From contig VXAY01002873.1 of NCBI GenBank assembly GCA_013399855.1, positions 881,643-945,642 on the forward strand: 64,000 nt of DNA, read 5' to 3'. Below are positions 40,058 to 51,572 of this stretch, piece after piece. The stretch's first letter is position 1, and each line of letters begins with the position of its first letter. The notes below the pieces were generated by a model that was given only the letters and a program-made list of their open reading frames with translations, ran no database searches and was not told the DNA's origin. The stretch comes from Oxyruncus cristatus. Taxonomy: Eukaryota > Chordata > Aves > Passeriformes > Cotingidae. The position numbers were made by a program, and so were the translations under genes.

Positions 40058-40118
40058 GGTTTATTTATTTATTTATTAACAGAATATGGTAGAGTTTATT
40101 TATTTATTAACAGAATAT
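40058..40118. repeat. Direct duplication with TTTA repeats
   Basis: Two adjacent copies of a unit made of GTTTATTTATTTATT followed by AACAGAATAT, differing in the number of TTTA units. This is a local slippage duplication inside the intron. Confidence 0.85.
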
Positions 40119-40221
40119 AAAAATTAATTTATTAGGAATGTCAGAAGAGAGAGAAAAAATGGGTAGGCAACTGGGAAATCACTGATCTTCTTTTTTCTAT
40201 TTCTTAAACTCATCTCTACAG

Positions 40222-40318
40222 GTGTTTTATTCTTCCAAATGACACTATTCACTGTGAGAGGGAGCTGTACCAATCTGCGAGAGCCTGGAAGGACCACAAG
40301 GCTTACATTGATAAGGAG
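40222..40318 (+). CDS. SULF1: SULF1 exon: [19 protein letters not shown]
   Basis: Spliced from CTCTACAG to AAGGAG|GTAAGA (1 + 96 nt). It completes Lys, then reads [19 protein letters not shown] and [16 protein letters not shown] is a probable N-glycosylation sequon. Two Cys residues here are conserved between Sulf-1 and Sulf-2. It is followed by a 102-bp intron. Confidence 0.97.
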
Positions 40319-40420
40319 GTAAGAGGTATTTTAAAACCTGAATGAAGTCTTTGCACTGCTCCCTTCTCAAAGGATAATTGAAATGTCGAAGTAATTGAAA
40401 CTCGGAAATATTCTCTGCAG

Positions 40421-40515
40421 ATTGAAGCTCTCCAAGACAAAATTAAGAATTTGAGGGAAGTTAGAGGACACCTAAAAAGAAGAAAGCCAGATGAATGTGA
40501 TTGTAGTAAACAGAG
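40421..40515 (+). CDS. SULF1: SULF1 exon: coiled-coil-like [20 protein letters not shown]
   Basis: After TTCTCTGCAG it reads [20 protein letters not shown] and [11 protein letters not shown], ending AG|GTAAGA (31 codons + 2 nt). The heptad-like, strongly charged helix is a hallmark of the C-terminal region of Sulf proteins, and the DECDCSK segment keeps the conserved Cys pair. The next intron is 421 bp with no feature seen. Confidence 0.97.
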
Positions 40516-40936
40516 GTAAGAGAGATGGCAATTAATACTGAAAGCTGCACTGATTGCTAATGTTACACATTTTCCAAGGTTTTTGAAATGGAAAATAAAG
40601 AACCTAAGCTTTATTGATATTTATAACCATTGTAGGTACCTATTTTAGTTAGATACATTTTAGGAGTAGAAGCTACTGTGAATTGCAAGAAAATAAATTT
40701 TAACATTTAAAGATTAAATATGTTTGTATTCTACTAACATGCTTGAATCCAACTTTAGTTTTGCTACAACCCAGCATAGGATCATTCACACAGATTTAAC
40801 TTTCTCAAATGAAGGGAAAATTTTAAGTCATTCTGTATAGTGTCTTGAGAAAATGTCAAAGATAGTATGTTTCTGTTTTGGTTTTGTGGCGAAAATAGTT
40901 TCATGACTTAATAATTCCTAATAATTTTTCCTGTAG

Positions 40937-41002
40937 CTATTACAACAAAGAGAAAGGTGTGAAGGCTCAAGAGAAACTCAAGAGCCATCTTCATCCCTTC
41001 AA
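40937..41002 (+). CDS. SULF1: SULF1 exon: [20 protein letters not shown]
   Basis: A 66-nt exon (1 + 63 + 2) between TTTCCTGTAG and TTCAA|GTAAGA. It encodes [20 protein letters not shown] and PF, a basic segment of the C-terminal part of the hydrophilic domain. The next intron is 503 bp with no feature seen. Confidence 0.96.
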
Positions 41003-41505
41003 GTAAGATTGTTATTATCCTCTCATTCTCATAGTTGGCTTTTTGGTGACTGGAGAAATGTAGGTTTTGGCATTTGGTTTTTTGGTTTTGGGTTTCATTG
41101 GGGTTTTTTGTATCTAGAGAGGAAGGGAGGGGGTGAGGAAAAGTAAAGGTCACATGCAGCAAGCTCTCACAAGAAACATTCAGTAGTTTTGGACCAGCTT
41201 GTGAAAGCTTATGGATAATATTTTTTAAACCTATTGATAGAAAATGGGTGAAAATAATTATATCAGAAACGAATCGATCATCTTTTTAAAAAGATCTAGT
41301 TGAATGTGCAGCAGTGCATCGTTTCTCTCATGTTTGCTGAAGGGAACACCTTTGTCACAATAGCTGGGGTGGAAGCTGAGATAGGAGAAAGTCATATTTT
41401 CATCCTCACACCTTTAACAAACCCAGAAAGATACAAAAACTGCTAGTGCTGAGGTTAACCAAGCAGAGACTGGTCTTACCTGTGCCCAACTTTCTCTCTA
41501 AACAG

Positions 41506-41678
41506 AGAAGCAGCACAGGAAGTGGATGGCAAACTGCAGCTGTTCAAAGAGAACCGGAGAAGGAAGAAGGAAAGGAAGGGGAAAAGGCGCCAGAAGAAAG
41601 GAGACGAGTGCAGCCTTCCTGGACTGACGTGTTTTACGCATGACAACAACCACTGGCAAACAGCTCCATTCTGGAACT
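41506..41678 (+). CDS. SULF1: SULF1 exon: basic cluster and [16 protein letters not shown]
   Basis: The exon follows TCTAAACAG and ends AACT|GTAAGT (1 + 171 + 1 nt). It reads [17 protein letters not shown], then [18 protein letters not shown], then [19 protein letters not shown] and FWN. The dense Arg/Lys cluster is the main heparan-sulfate-binding patch of the hydrophilic domain. The Cys-containing part begins the C-terminal domain, which resembles glucosamine-6-sulfatase. Confidence 0.97.
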
Positions 41679-43072
<1,394 letters not shown>

Positions 43073-43968
43073 TAAATAGTAGTGTTTATTTCCATTTTAT
43101 TCATTTTCTTTTCATCTACTTAAGTACTAATTACATGCATGAAGTGTCGCTCCCCTAAGTGTTGCTCTGAATAGTTTGGAATGATCCATATACATCTACA
43201 CAACCACATGACCAGGAAGCTTCTTTGCGAGTTTGCACAGGTTATTCTCCACAGATATCGATGGCAAACAACAGCATTTGAGAGAAATGCTACGGAGAGG
43301 ATATCATGTTTTTGGAACTAATCCATAACAAGCACATGCAGATCTTCATAATCATAATCCTTTTCTCTGTTGCAGGATTTATTTGGTTAGTTTTTGCCTC
43401 CCACTATCAGGTGAGGTATTAAATCTTGTGTTTACTCAAACCGCTGTCTGCCTATGTGAACAACTTCAGGCACTACACCACAACTGAGACTTAACACTGT
43501 AAACTTCTAATCAGCAGTAATCTCCTCCATTTTTTTTTTAAGAAAACAGTATTTCTTTGCAAGAGTCTCTGAGTACAAAAATAGTTGGTATTTTTGCTTC
43601 ATATCTCTGGGATTCATTGCACTTAACTTTGGTTGATTGAACATTGTGATTCCTTTTTTTTACAGGAATATTCCCTTCTACATAGTTTATGGTGTTGCGT
43701 CTTTGTATCTCTTTCTTCATCTACAAATATTTCTCTTTTTTACAATATCTGATTGTATGGGAGTTTTATTATTTTTTGAAAAACTATGGTTTTTCAGTTC
43801 TTTTATATAAAACTTCCAGGAAATCTCTGTTGGACTGCAGCTCTGTCTTTATTTAACACAGTACATTTCTTTTTAGGAATTAGATGCTGTGCATGGAAAA
43901 CTACATTGTGAATGGTTTTACAAGTTCTAAACACTAACAAAAGTTACTCTTGTATTTTCCTATATCAG

Positions 43969-44002
43969 GAAATAAAGATGGAGGAAGCTATGATCCACAC
44001 AG
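43969..44002 (+). CDS. SULF1: SULF1 34-nt penultimate micro-exon (GNKDGGSYDPHR)
   Basis: Between TATATCAG and CACAG|GTATTC. With the G from the previous exon it reads GNKDGGSYDPHR, matching the normal Sulf-1 tail. At 34 nt (not a multiple of three) its inclusion or exclusion changes the frame of the last exon: inclusion gives the usual RGQLWDGWEG end, and skipping opens the 269-codon downstream frame. Confidence 0.96.
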
Positions 44003-47000
44003 GTATTCACACTTTTTTATTCTACTCAGCAGCTTCTTTCCAAATAATTGCATGACTCCAGTCCATTTCAACTAATGTCTGTGTCCTGCCATGTTGCACA
44101 CAGCATAGCTTTTGATGCATGCATTCTCTAACTACTTTACACTGAACTTGGTCATTGTTTTTTAGATCTACCATTCTGCATTTAACGTAGCTCATTGTCA
44201 TAGCAAGACTTCATACAGCTCATATTTCATGCCTGTATTTCTTAGATGTTTACCCAAGGAAAATGACATAAAAAGCAACCCTCTTTTGGGTTGCTTTCAT
44301 GTTATCGGGTGGATTTTGGATGGGTTGGAGGTCTTTTTCTGCTTTTATTTAGGAAGTCTGTACAGCTGCTTTTTAAATGTAAACCAAATGTGCTTAAAAA
44401 GCTTTCTGCAGTACAAAGAACGCAATCAAACCTATGAAAGTAAAGTAAAATCTTCTCACTGGCTTTAGGAAATGCTGGCAGATGCTGCTTTAAGGAAAAG
44501 CAGTGCTCAATATGAGCAGCATGTGCTCAGAAGCCAGCGGGAGTCTGTTCAGTATAACCATGGCAGAAAGATGAGGCTCCTTTGGGCTGGGACCAGATCA
44601 GACAAGCATGAAATGAAATTTCTTAAAAAGGTTGTATTATTTGAACTGAGGAAGGGCATCAGGTGAGGTCTTTTATACCTAACACTTGAACCTACATGAA
44701 AGTAGGCTCTTTGCAAGTATATTTTTCTGCTTCCAAGTATACTTATTGTACCTACATGTTTATCATGCAGAGGCCTGTGTCTGCTGCTAGAGAAACAAGT
44801 CAAACATAAAGCAAAAACCTGAAGAGACTGAAAAACCGCAGGTCTTAACAGTACTGCACTTGTTCATTGAGCACTACTTGTCCCCAGGGTGAAATACAGA
44901 TTAACATCTGTCGAGTGTCATATTTAGACTTGACTCCTTTTCACAGTTTATCAGTTTTAGGCATTTTCATCTCTGTGTGCTTTGGAGGACTAGCTCCTGA
45001 TATACACTGCTTACCTGAGAGGTAAACCAGGTCCAAGGGGCATACAAGTCTACACAAAACTTTTTTCACAGAGTCTTCTGAAAAGAACCTTGTCATTAGT
45101 TTCCAGCAGCCAGGAACAATTAAGCTAATGCATTTCAGTGTTTTATAGATCTCCAATTTAAGTAGCTAATTTTTCTTGCAGCCAATTTTGTGTTTTCTCA
45201 CTTGAGTAGTTTTGGGATCTAGGAAAATGATAAGGTTTCGTTTTGGTTTGTATCCTGATGTTTGCAATGCTCGTTACAGCTCGGTGGGAACTGGTTACTG
45301 CCATGATAGAAAGTAATCCCTATAATTATGCTTTTAAGTCTTTAATTAGAAGGCGTCCTTGTAAGCATTCCTCATTTTAACTACAGATCTAACAGAAATG
45401 GCATTTTTGAATTGTAGGACTGCATGAAATAGTAGAGCACACCGGATTAATCTTTAAATTTTATCTTGCTACACTGTTTAGTAACAAAAACGTTTTAACT
45501 TCTAATGCCAACAGAACATAAAATAAACCTTTTTTTGGCTACTGGGATAAATAGCAGGTATAGTATAACACAAGCATTATTGCTGCAGACACCCAGTTTC
45601 TCAATATATGCAGGTGCCTGGGTTCAGCATTTTGGTTCAAGCCCCATCTTGGTGGAATATGTGTTTCTTTTCTAAAACAAAACAAAAATTAAATTATTAA
45701 AACAAATTTATCAGGAATTATTAAAACCATCTCTCAGAGGATCCTTTTCTTGATGCCTGCAGAGAAACAAATGGAACAAGAAAGGAAGAGCCCCATGCTG
45801 CTAAATCATCTGAGCTGCCCTTTAGGCTTCCTTCAGATCACGTACCTTCTCTACTCAGACCTGTTTCCAGCTCAAAATGCCATGAGTTGCACTACTTGTG
45901 TTGCAAGTGAAACACTGGGGCAACAGGCGGGTATGGAAATAGCCAGTGTAGTGCTGTTTGCTTAACACGGGGAGAGAGCTCCAGCAGGGAAGAACTACTG
46001 TCACCTCTGTCCTTTGATGGACAGAGTGTGGCTCTGCAGGCATAGTTGATAACAAGATGTGTGAACTGCACATTTCTCTCTCCTCTCCTACTTGTCTGAA
46101 GTTTTTCGAAACCACCGAGGAAGTGATTGTACCTACTTGTCTTTAGTCTCAGAGGAGACATATCCGCATCTCTTCTGAGTTTTGAGACAATACGTCCACA
46201 GATGGCATCATGGGACTCCAGGGTATGATAAATGGAGAGCAAAGCTTACCTAATGCTTGATTTTAAAACAAACAAACAAACAAAAAAAGTTAATAAGTTT
46301 TGCTGTGAACAATTAGCAACAATTTTTTTCTCTTCTGGGTCTGTGTCATAGCTGAGAAATACCAAAATATTGATCAAGGAAACTACTGCCATGCTGTTAC
46401 TCAAATGCAACTCATCTGCACTTTGCTGTTTCACATCTATTTGTCATGAAATTTCTTACAGGGGAAAAGCTTTTCTTTCCTCTCTTCTTCCCTCTGTATG
46501 CTTTGATTTCAGTGGGACAATTTCAGGCTTACTGCAAGTTGTGGGATTGAGATGTGAGGTCAACCAACATAGTCAGCTCTAGGACCTTAACACTTTGCTT
46601 TCTCATTTGTTTAACTTGGATGAATACAAGTTACCTCTGTCCTGTGTGTTCAAACAAGCTATTTTCTCCTGCTTGACATGAAGATCAAGGAACAATTCCC
46701 AATGCCTTTCCAGCTGTGGAACTTCTCTGAAACTGCAGAAACAGTGCCACATTTAAAGGGTAAAAATTAGATCCAGTGTGAAGGACCGTGTAGCTCAGAC
46801 TTCATTGTATTCCTACAAAACAGCTGAAACTCCTTGCCGATCCTACTCCTCCACAGCACAGTCCCATTGCCCTGCTGTTGAAGGCTCCTGAAAAGCCCTG
46901 TTCCTCTTCACTGGTCCCATGACTTCCCCACTGCCCAGCCTGTCTCCCCAGCTCGCTCAGCTCAACCCTCTGTCCCACTGCCAGGGATGGGCAGCAGAAG

Positions 47001-49198
47001 CTCTTCTGGGCCCAAAGACACCTTTCTGGCTCCTTCTTTGCCCCACCACTGCCCTGGTCCATCCCCAAAACAGTTACCAGTCAAACATCACTCCTGTTTC
47101 AGTTTCTGCCATAACATAGCAAATTGCTTTGGCCACTTATTTTCCCTACAGCAGTTTGTTTTCCTAGACAGGCTGTGATGCATGAAAGAAAAAAAATCAT
47201 GAAACTATCAATAGAAATAATAACAGAGAAAAATTTAAACATCATCACATTTGCAGCATGGTTAAGATGTCAGAGGGTTTGGTGACTAAATTACCTGAAA
47301 AAGCATCCCTGTCTGTGATGTTTTCTAGGGCCCTTTTTGCCTCTCAGCACTGGAATAGTAAGTCCTCTTTCTTGAAATCTCCGTGGTATTGAATTATCTT
47401 TTGTTTCAGGAAACAAATTATCCATATTTGACTTGCCAAGGTGGCTCTCAAGTGGCCGTGCCATGATTTCATTTCTCTTGTCTACTTCAGGAAAAGAAAG
47501 AAGGAAGACACTCTGTCCTAGCTGTTCTACCAAAATTCAAAAAGCTTGTTTTTTCCTGAAACAGGAAGTTTGCCAAACATTTGCAAAAAAAATAATTTCT
47601 AGACCTTGATCTGAAAAAAGAGAAAATATTTAATTTTTATGTTGTCAAATATTTACAATTGCATGAAGTGAAAAAATAACAAGAGCAAATATTCAGGTGT
47701 TTTCAAGTACAGAAAATGATGTCCTTTTGGTGGGAGCAGAATAAGGCCCCACATCATAAGAAAATCTCAAAGTTTTTTTCTGACCGTAATGGTATTTTTC
47801 TGACTTTCCCTAGGATGGACTAGATATTGGAGAAATTCTTTGCACTATGAAATCCTGATCTAGTAAGAAGCAAAGAATATCATCTGTGACAGACAGAAGT
47901 TGTATCTTCTGTTTTACTTGAATAATGAGACAGGGCAACTTAAAATGCAAACAAATTAACGGAGATGCTAAGAACCAACTGCAGGGATGAAGGGCTCAAT
48001 ACAGATGAATATTTGAGCTCAGTTCACACTGTTGGAGTATAGCCACTTGAACTTCTAAAGTAATTGGTACTAGCCTACCTGCCTATACAATTTTCAGAAG
48101 GTGAATAAATCATACCAGTGAATTAATTACTAAAGATTGCCTGCAATATCATTTGTAAGGACAAATTTTTCATTTTCCCTGACAGACATTTGCATTGCCT
48201 GATTAGTTTTTCCTTGAAGACCACTTAGTTGATAAAATCTTTGGACTAAACACAGTCTGCGCAGTGAATTAAATAAAACAGTGCTGTTCAGCGTTACTTG
48301 TCAATATTAAATAGGCTTCACACCAACAGTTAATAATCTGAGTAACTATAGTTACAGTAGTGACTTTTTAAAATACTTTGGAAATGGGTTTCCTTCATGT
48401 CTTTGCATTTTCTGCCTGTGATCAATAAAAAATGCAGCTCCATTGCTACTTTTAGTCTCACATCTATGCCCTTTATTCAGACTTATTATTTGATAAGGCT
48501 GTTGGGTATTTTCTTTGAAAGTTTTTTTTAAAAAACAAAACCTTAAGAAGATTCTCTGTGTATATTTTAACACTATTTTACAAAGTGGTGCAGTCCTATA
48601 AATTAATTCACATCATTTTTTTACAGCTTTTATTTCCCCTAACTGCTCCATATAAATTAAAATCAATGTTTACAAAATAGATTAAAACCTCCTTTGGCTA
48701 TCAGTTATTAAATAAAATGTGTCTGGTTAGTTTGTAGGTCTTATTCTTAAGCTACCCAGAAACCAAATTCACATGGGCATTGAAGTTCAGGTCACCAGTG
48801 GCTTTCAGAGTTAGTCCCATCTTTTATACTTAACCATTGTTTTGTTATTGCGTATTTTGCTGGAGTTTTCAGGAAAGGTGAATTTGTGTATTCCTGCCTT
48901 GAAAGAGGAAAGTCTTACCTCTGAATGCCATCACAAAGCCCCATTAGACCAGATTTTGTTCTTTTTTACTCAGCCCAAGGATGTAGCATAAGACAGGGGC
49001 GTTCTTGCTATGTGTTTAGCAGGAGTTGTGAACATATCCAAGGCCAGAACCATTCATGTGATGACAGAAGAGGTGGAATGTCTTACACTTTGAGCTGCCT
49101 ACTTTATGAACAGTGGTGCTTTCAAGCAAATTGTAGTAGAAGCATATGTTGCACTTTTAATACTGTTCACCATTAGGCTTTATTCTTTCTTTCAACAG
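44003..49198 (+). other. Last SULF1 intron (5.2 kb)
   Basis: A long final intron between the 34-nt exon and the terminal exon. No CR1 copy was recognised. It contains an (AAAC)n stretch near 46266-46283 and a C-rich low-complexity segment near 46850-47060. The open frames 44472-44666, 45750-45965 and 45892-46242 (minus) have no recognisable features. Confidence 0.92.
46266..46283. repeat. (AAAC)n simple repeat
   Basis: Four to five AAAC units in the last SULF1 intron. Confidence 0.85.
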
Positions 49199-49229
49199 AG
49201 GACAGTTATGGGATGGATGGGAAGGCTAA
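49199..49229 (+). CDS. SULF1: SULF1 terminal coding exon (RGQLWDGWEG stop)
   Basis: After TCTTTCAACAG the exon completes Arg and reads GQLWDGWEG, then TAA at 49227-49229. This tail is nearly invariant in Sulf-1 and, with one change, in Sulf-2 (LWEGWEG). The exon continues as the 3' UTR, but its first 31 nt already carry the start of another open frame. Confidence 0.98.
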
Positions 49230-50022
49230 CCTGCCCAGTTTCACTGGTGACATTGACTGGCAAGGACTGGAAGACTTGTACAGTGTGAATGAAAGTGTAT
49301 ATGAATACAGATACAACTTTAGACTTAGTCTGGCTGACTGGACTAATTACTTGAAGGATGTAGATAGAATGTTTGCACTGCTGAACAGTTACTACCAGCA
49401 AAATCAAACAGACAAGGATAACACTGCTCGAAGCAATGGGGACAGGGACGAATCATCTACGCCTTTTACCTTGGTGGAAATGACTTCTGCTGAAGAATCG
49501 AGCGGCCTGACTGCAGAAGAGTTGCAGCTGATTGTGCCAACGGACTTTGCATCCCTTGCTTTGAGCACAGTGACTTTAAGTCAGGAGAGGAAACTTGAAT
49601 TAAACAATGATATTCCTGAGAAAAGTAGTTTGAATGACGCACACTGGAAAAATAGTCATCAAGCTGAAAAATGGATGGAGGATAAAGAATCGGACCGTTT
49701 TGATATGGATTTCAGTGGAAACGGTTTGATAGAGTTGGAGTCCCGCCATACCTTCATGCTACAGCCCATCAGCATTCCTCAAAAAGACGCTCATCAGGAT
49801 AGTGACACTGTGGAAGATATATTTGAGGATCAAATGTATCTTCCCATGAGGTCTGATGAACCCCTCGTTCATCAGGCTGTAAACATATCCATTAGGGATT
49901 CACCTATCAGTACCCAGAAAGGAGGAACTTTCTTAAAAAAAACAGAACAGAGTCTTGCAGGAGAAAGTTCACAAATCCTAAATGTAGAAGGCAGTGCCTC
50001 AGCTCCACTCTCCTTGGATTAG
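49213..50022 (+). CDS. Downstream/alternative ORF in the SULF1 terminal exon, 269 codons
   Basis: A 269-residue open frame starts at an ATG within the last SULF1 codons (+1 frame) and runs through what is annotated as 3' UTR. The ATG context is strong, with G at -3 and G at +4. The frame is also open back to the exon start at 49199. The predicted protein is acidic and hydrophilic, with no signal peptide or membrane segment. Its N-terminal third is aromatic and helix-prone: 'DIDWQGLEDLYSVNESVYEY', then 'RYNFRLSLADWTNYLKDVDR'. It then becomes Ser/Thr/Glu-rich and disordered-looking, with DIFEDQMYLPMRSDE near the end and SASAPLSLD as the last residues. I recognise no domain. It could be translated by re-initiation, as a C-terminal extension of SULF1 when the 34-nt exon is skipped, or not at all. 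For an AT-rich 3' UTR, 270 codons without a stop is unexpected. Confidence 0.6.
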   Translation: MDGKANLPSFTGDIDWQGLEDLYSVNESVYEYRYNFRLSLADWTNYLKDVDRMFALLNSYYQQNQTDKDNTARSNGDRDESSTPFTLVEMTSAEESSGLTAEELQLIVPTDFASLALSTVTLSQERKLELNNDIPEKSSLNDAHWKNSHQAEKWMEDKESDRFDMDFSGNGLIELESRHTFMLQPISIPQKDAHQDSDTVEDIFEDQMYLPMRSDEPLVHQAVNISIRDSPISTQKGGTFLKKTEQSLAGESSQILNVEGSASAPLSLD

Positions 50023-50072
50023 ATCCAGTTGTAAACTGTTAAATTAGTTCCCGTTTTGCTTATTAGCAAACT

Positions 50073-50078
50073 AATAAA
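50073..50078 (+). terminator. Proximal poly(A) signal AATAAA
   Basis: AATAAA in 'CTAATAAAGGTAATC', 51 nt after the stop of the downstream open frame. It would give a compact transcript that still includes the whole 269-codon frame. Confidence 0.5.
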
Positions 50079-51566
50079 GGTAATCATGACAACTGACATT
50101 CCATGTTTATTGTAGATACATTTTGCAGCTAAATTGAGCCCAGTTCAGTATTTGTCTGTGTGCATTTTTTTTTATTTAAATGCACATGCTTTCACTGTAA
50201 TTCTCTCCACTGGGAAGCAAGATTTCCAGTTTTCCATTAAAAGAAACAGTGTTAACTTCAAAATGCAGTAGCACATTCTCTGAAAGCTAAAAATTAATTA
50301 TTTGAAGAGGATGTCAAGTTACTTTCTCTATTTCCAAATGATCTCAGCATGAATGTTTCATTTCACCCAATATGCCTGCACAATGTCTTTCTCATCGATT
50401 ATTTTAACCACTGGCAATTCTTAATGTCACACTTTCAAGTAAAATGCACTTTTAAAATCTGTATGCCATACCATTCATGAATCTAATACCTTACAGGTTC
50501 TTAGTTTGCTCGTTGTTTCATGAAATTTTGAAACCAGTAAGTAGATTGACAGGAAGGAGGTAAACAGCATGGACTGTGGAAACAGACTCTTTGAATATTA
50601 TTTTAGCAAAAATATTGCATGTTTTTGTTACTTTAATTAAATTTACTCTCAGAAAGGTATGGCTAATGGTTGTTAACTGTAGAAGGATTTGTTTAAATTG
50701 GATTGTTGATACTGTCAGTATTAAAATTCAATTTATTTTTTTGACTTTTTTTTTTTTTACTGATACTGGTAAAAAGGTTTACATCAATTGATAAATGCTT
50801 TTGTCACCCCACCTGATTTTTATTATTCTGAACAATATCTTGAAAACATTATAATTTTGAGTCTTAAATTCTTTCTTTGTTTTGAACAGGCATTAAAGGG
50901 AATGATAAAATCATGTTAGATTTCCATTATTTTAGATACAAAGGGCACATGAGGTTAAAAAATAGTAGTTTAGGTAATTTTTGTTGTATTCTAAATTTTT
51001 TCTTGAACTTTACCAAACATTAAATTTTATGAAGTATAATACCAAAATGACTTTGAAAATTTGTATTACTCAAAACTTGATATTTTCCCTTGTTTTTTTA
51101 TAAATTTCTAAATAATTAGCACAACAACAACAAAAGAGAATTACCTCAAACAGATGTAATTCCATAGTGTCCAACTCATGGGTGTTTCCTATCTCTTACA
51201 TGTTATTTAGTGTAGTGAGTATTTTTTGGCTATTGCAAGCACTGCAGGTTAAACTTACATTCATTACATTGTATTTTAAGTTGAAACTTTTTAAAAAGGA
51301 GATTCTTTTAGTAGGATTAATAATTTTAAGAAGCAGTCTTTTTGATGGACTCTGTAAATATGTTAAAATTACTAGTTCTTTGTTTGATGTATGTGTCATG
51401 GGCTGATTGATAGAAAAACATATTTATGGTCATGAATGATGCTATTTGTACATAGGTTTTAAGTTACTAGGATATAAACTGTGTTTTTAAATCTTGTATA
51501 ATATTTCTGTGATACTTTTATAGTACAATTCTGGCTTCGGGAAAGTCTAGAAGCAATATTTCTTGA

Positions 51567-51572
51567 AATAAA
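51567..51572 (+). terminator. Distal poly(A) signal AATAAA (probable SULF1 end)
   Basis: AATAAA in 'CTTGAAATAAAAAGTGTTTT', followed by a T-rich/GT-containing stretch as expected for a cleavage site. It fits the usual length of the SULF1 3' UTR as I remember it. Confidence 0.6.

Larger units (their letters stand above)
38456..40221 (+). other. SULF1 intron (1.77 kb)
   Basis: Holds a sense CR1 copy (38937-39345), a pyrimidine tract ending in CAG near 39546-39579 without a following exon, and a TTTA-rich tandem duplication (40058-40118). Confidence 0.93.

Noticed and set aside
49106..49288. 60-codon ORF across the last SULF1 acceptor
   Set aside because: It starts in the intron and crosses the acceptor in the third frame; once spliced only the short part from 49208 remains, with no sign of selection.
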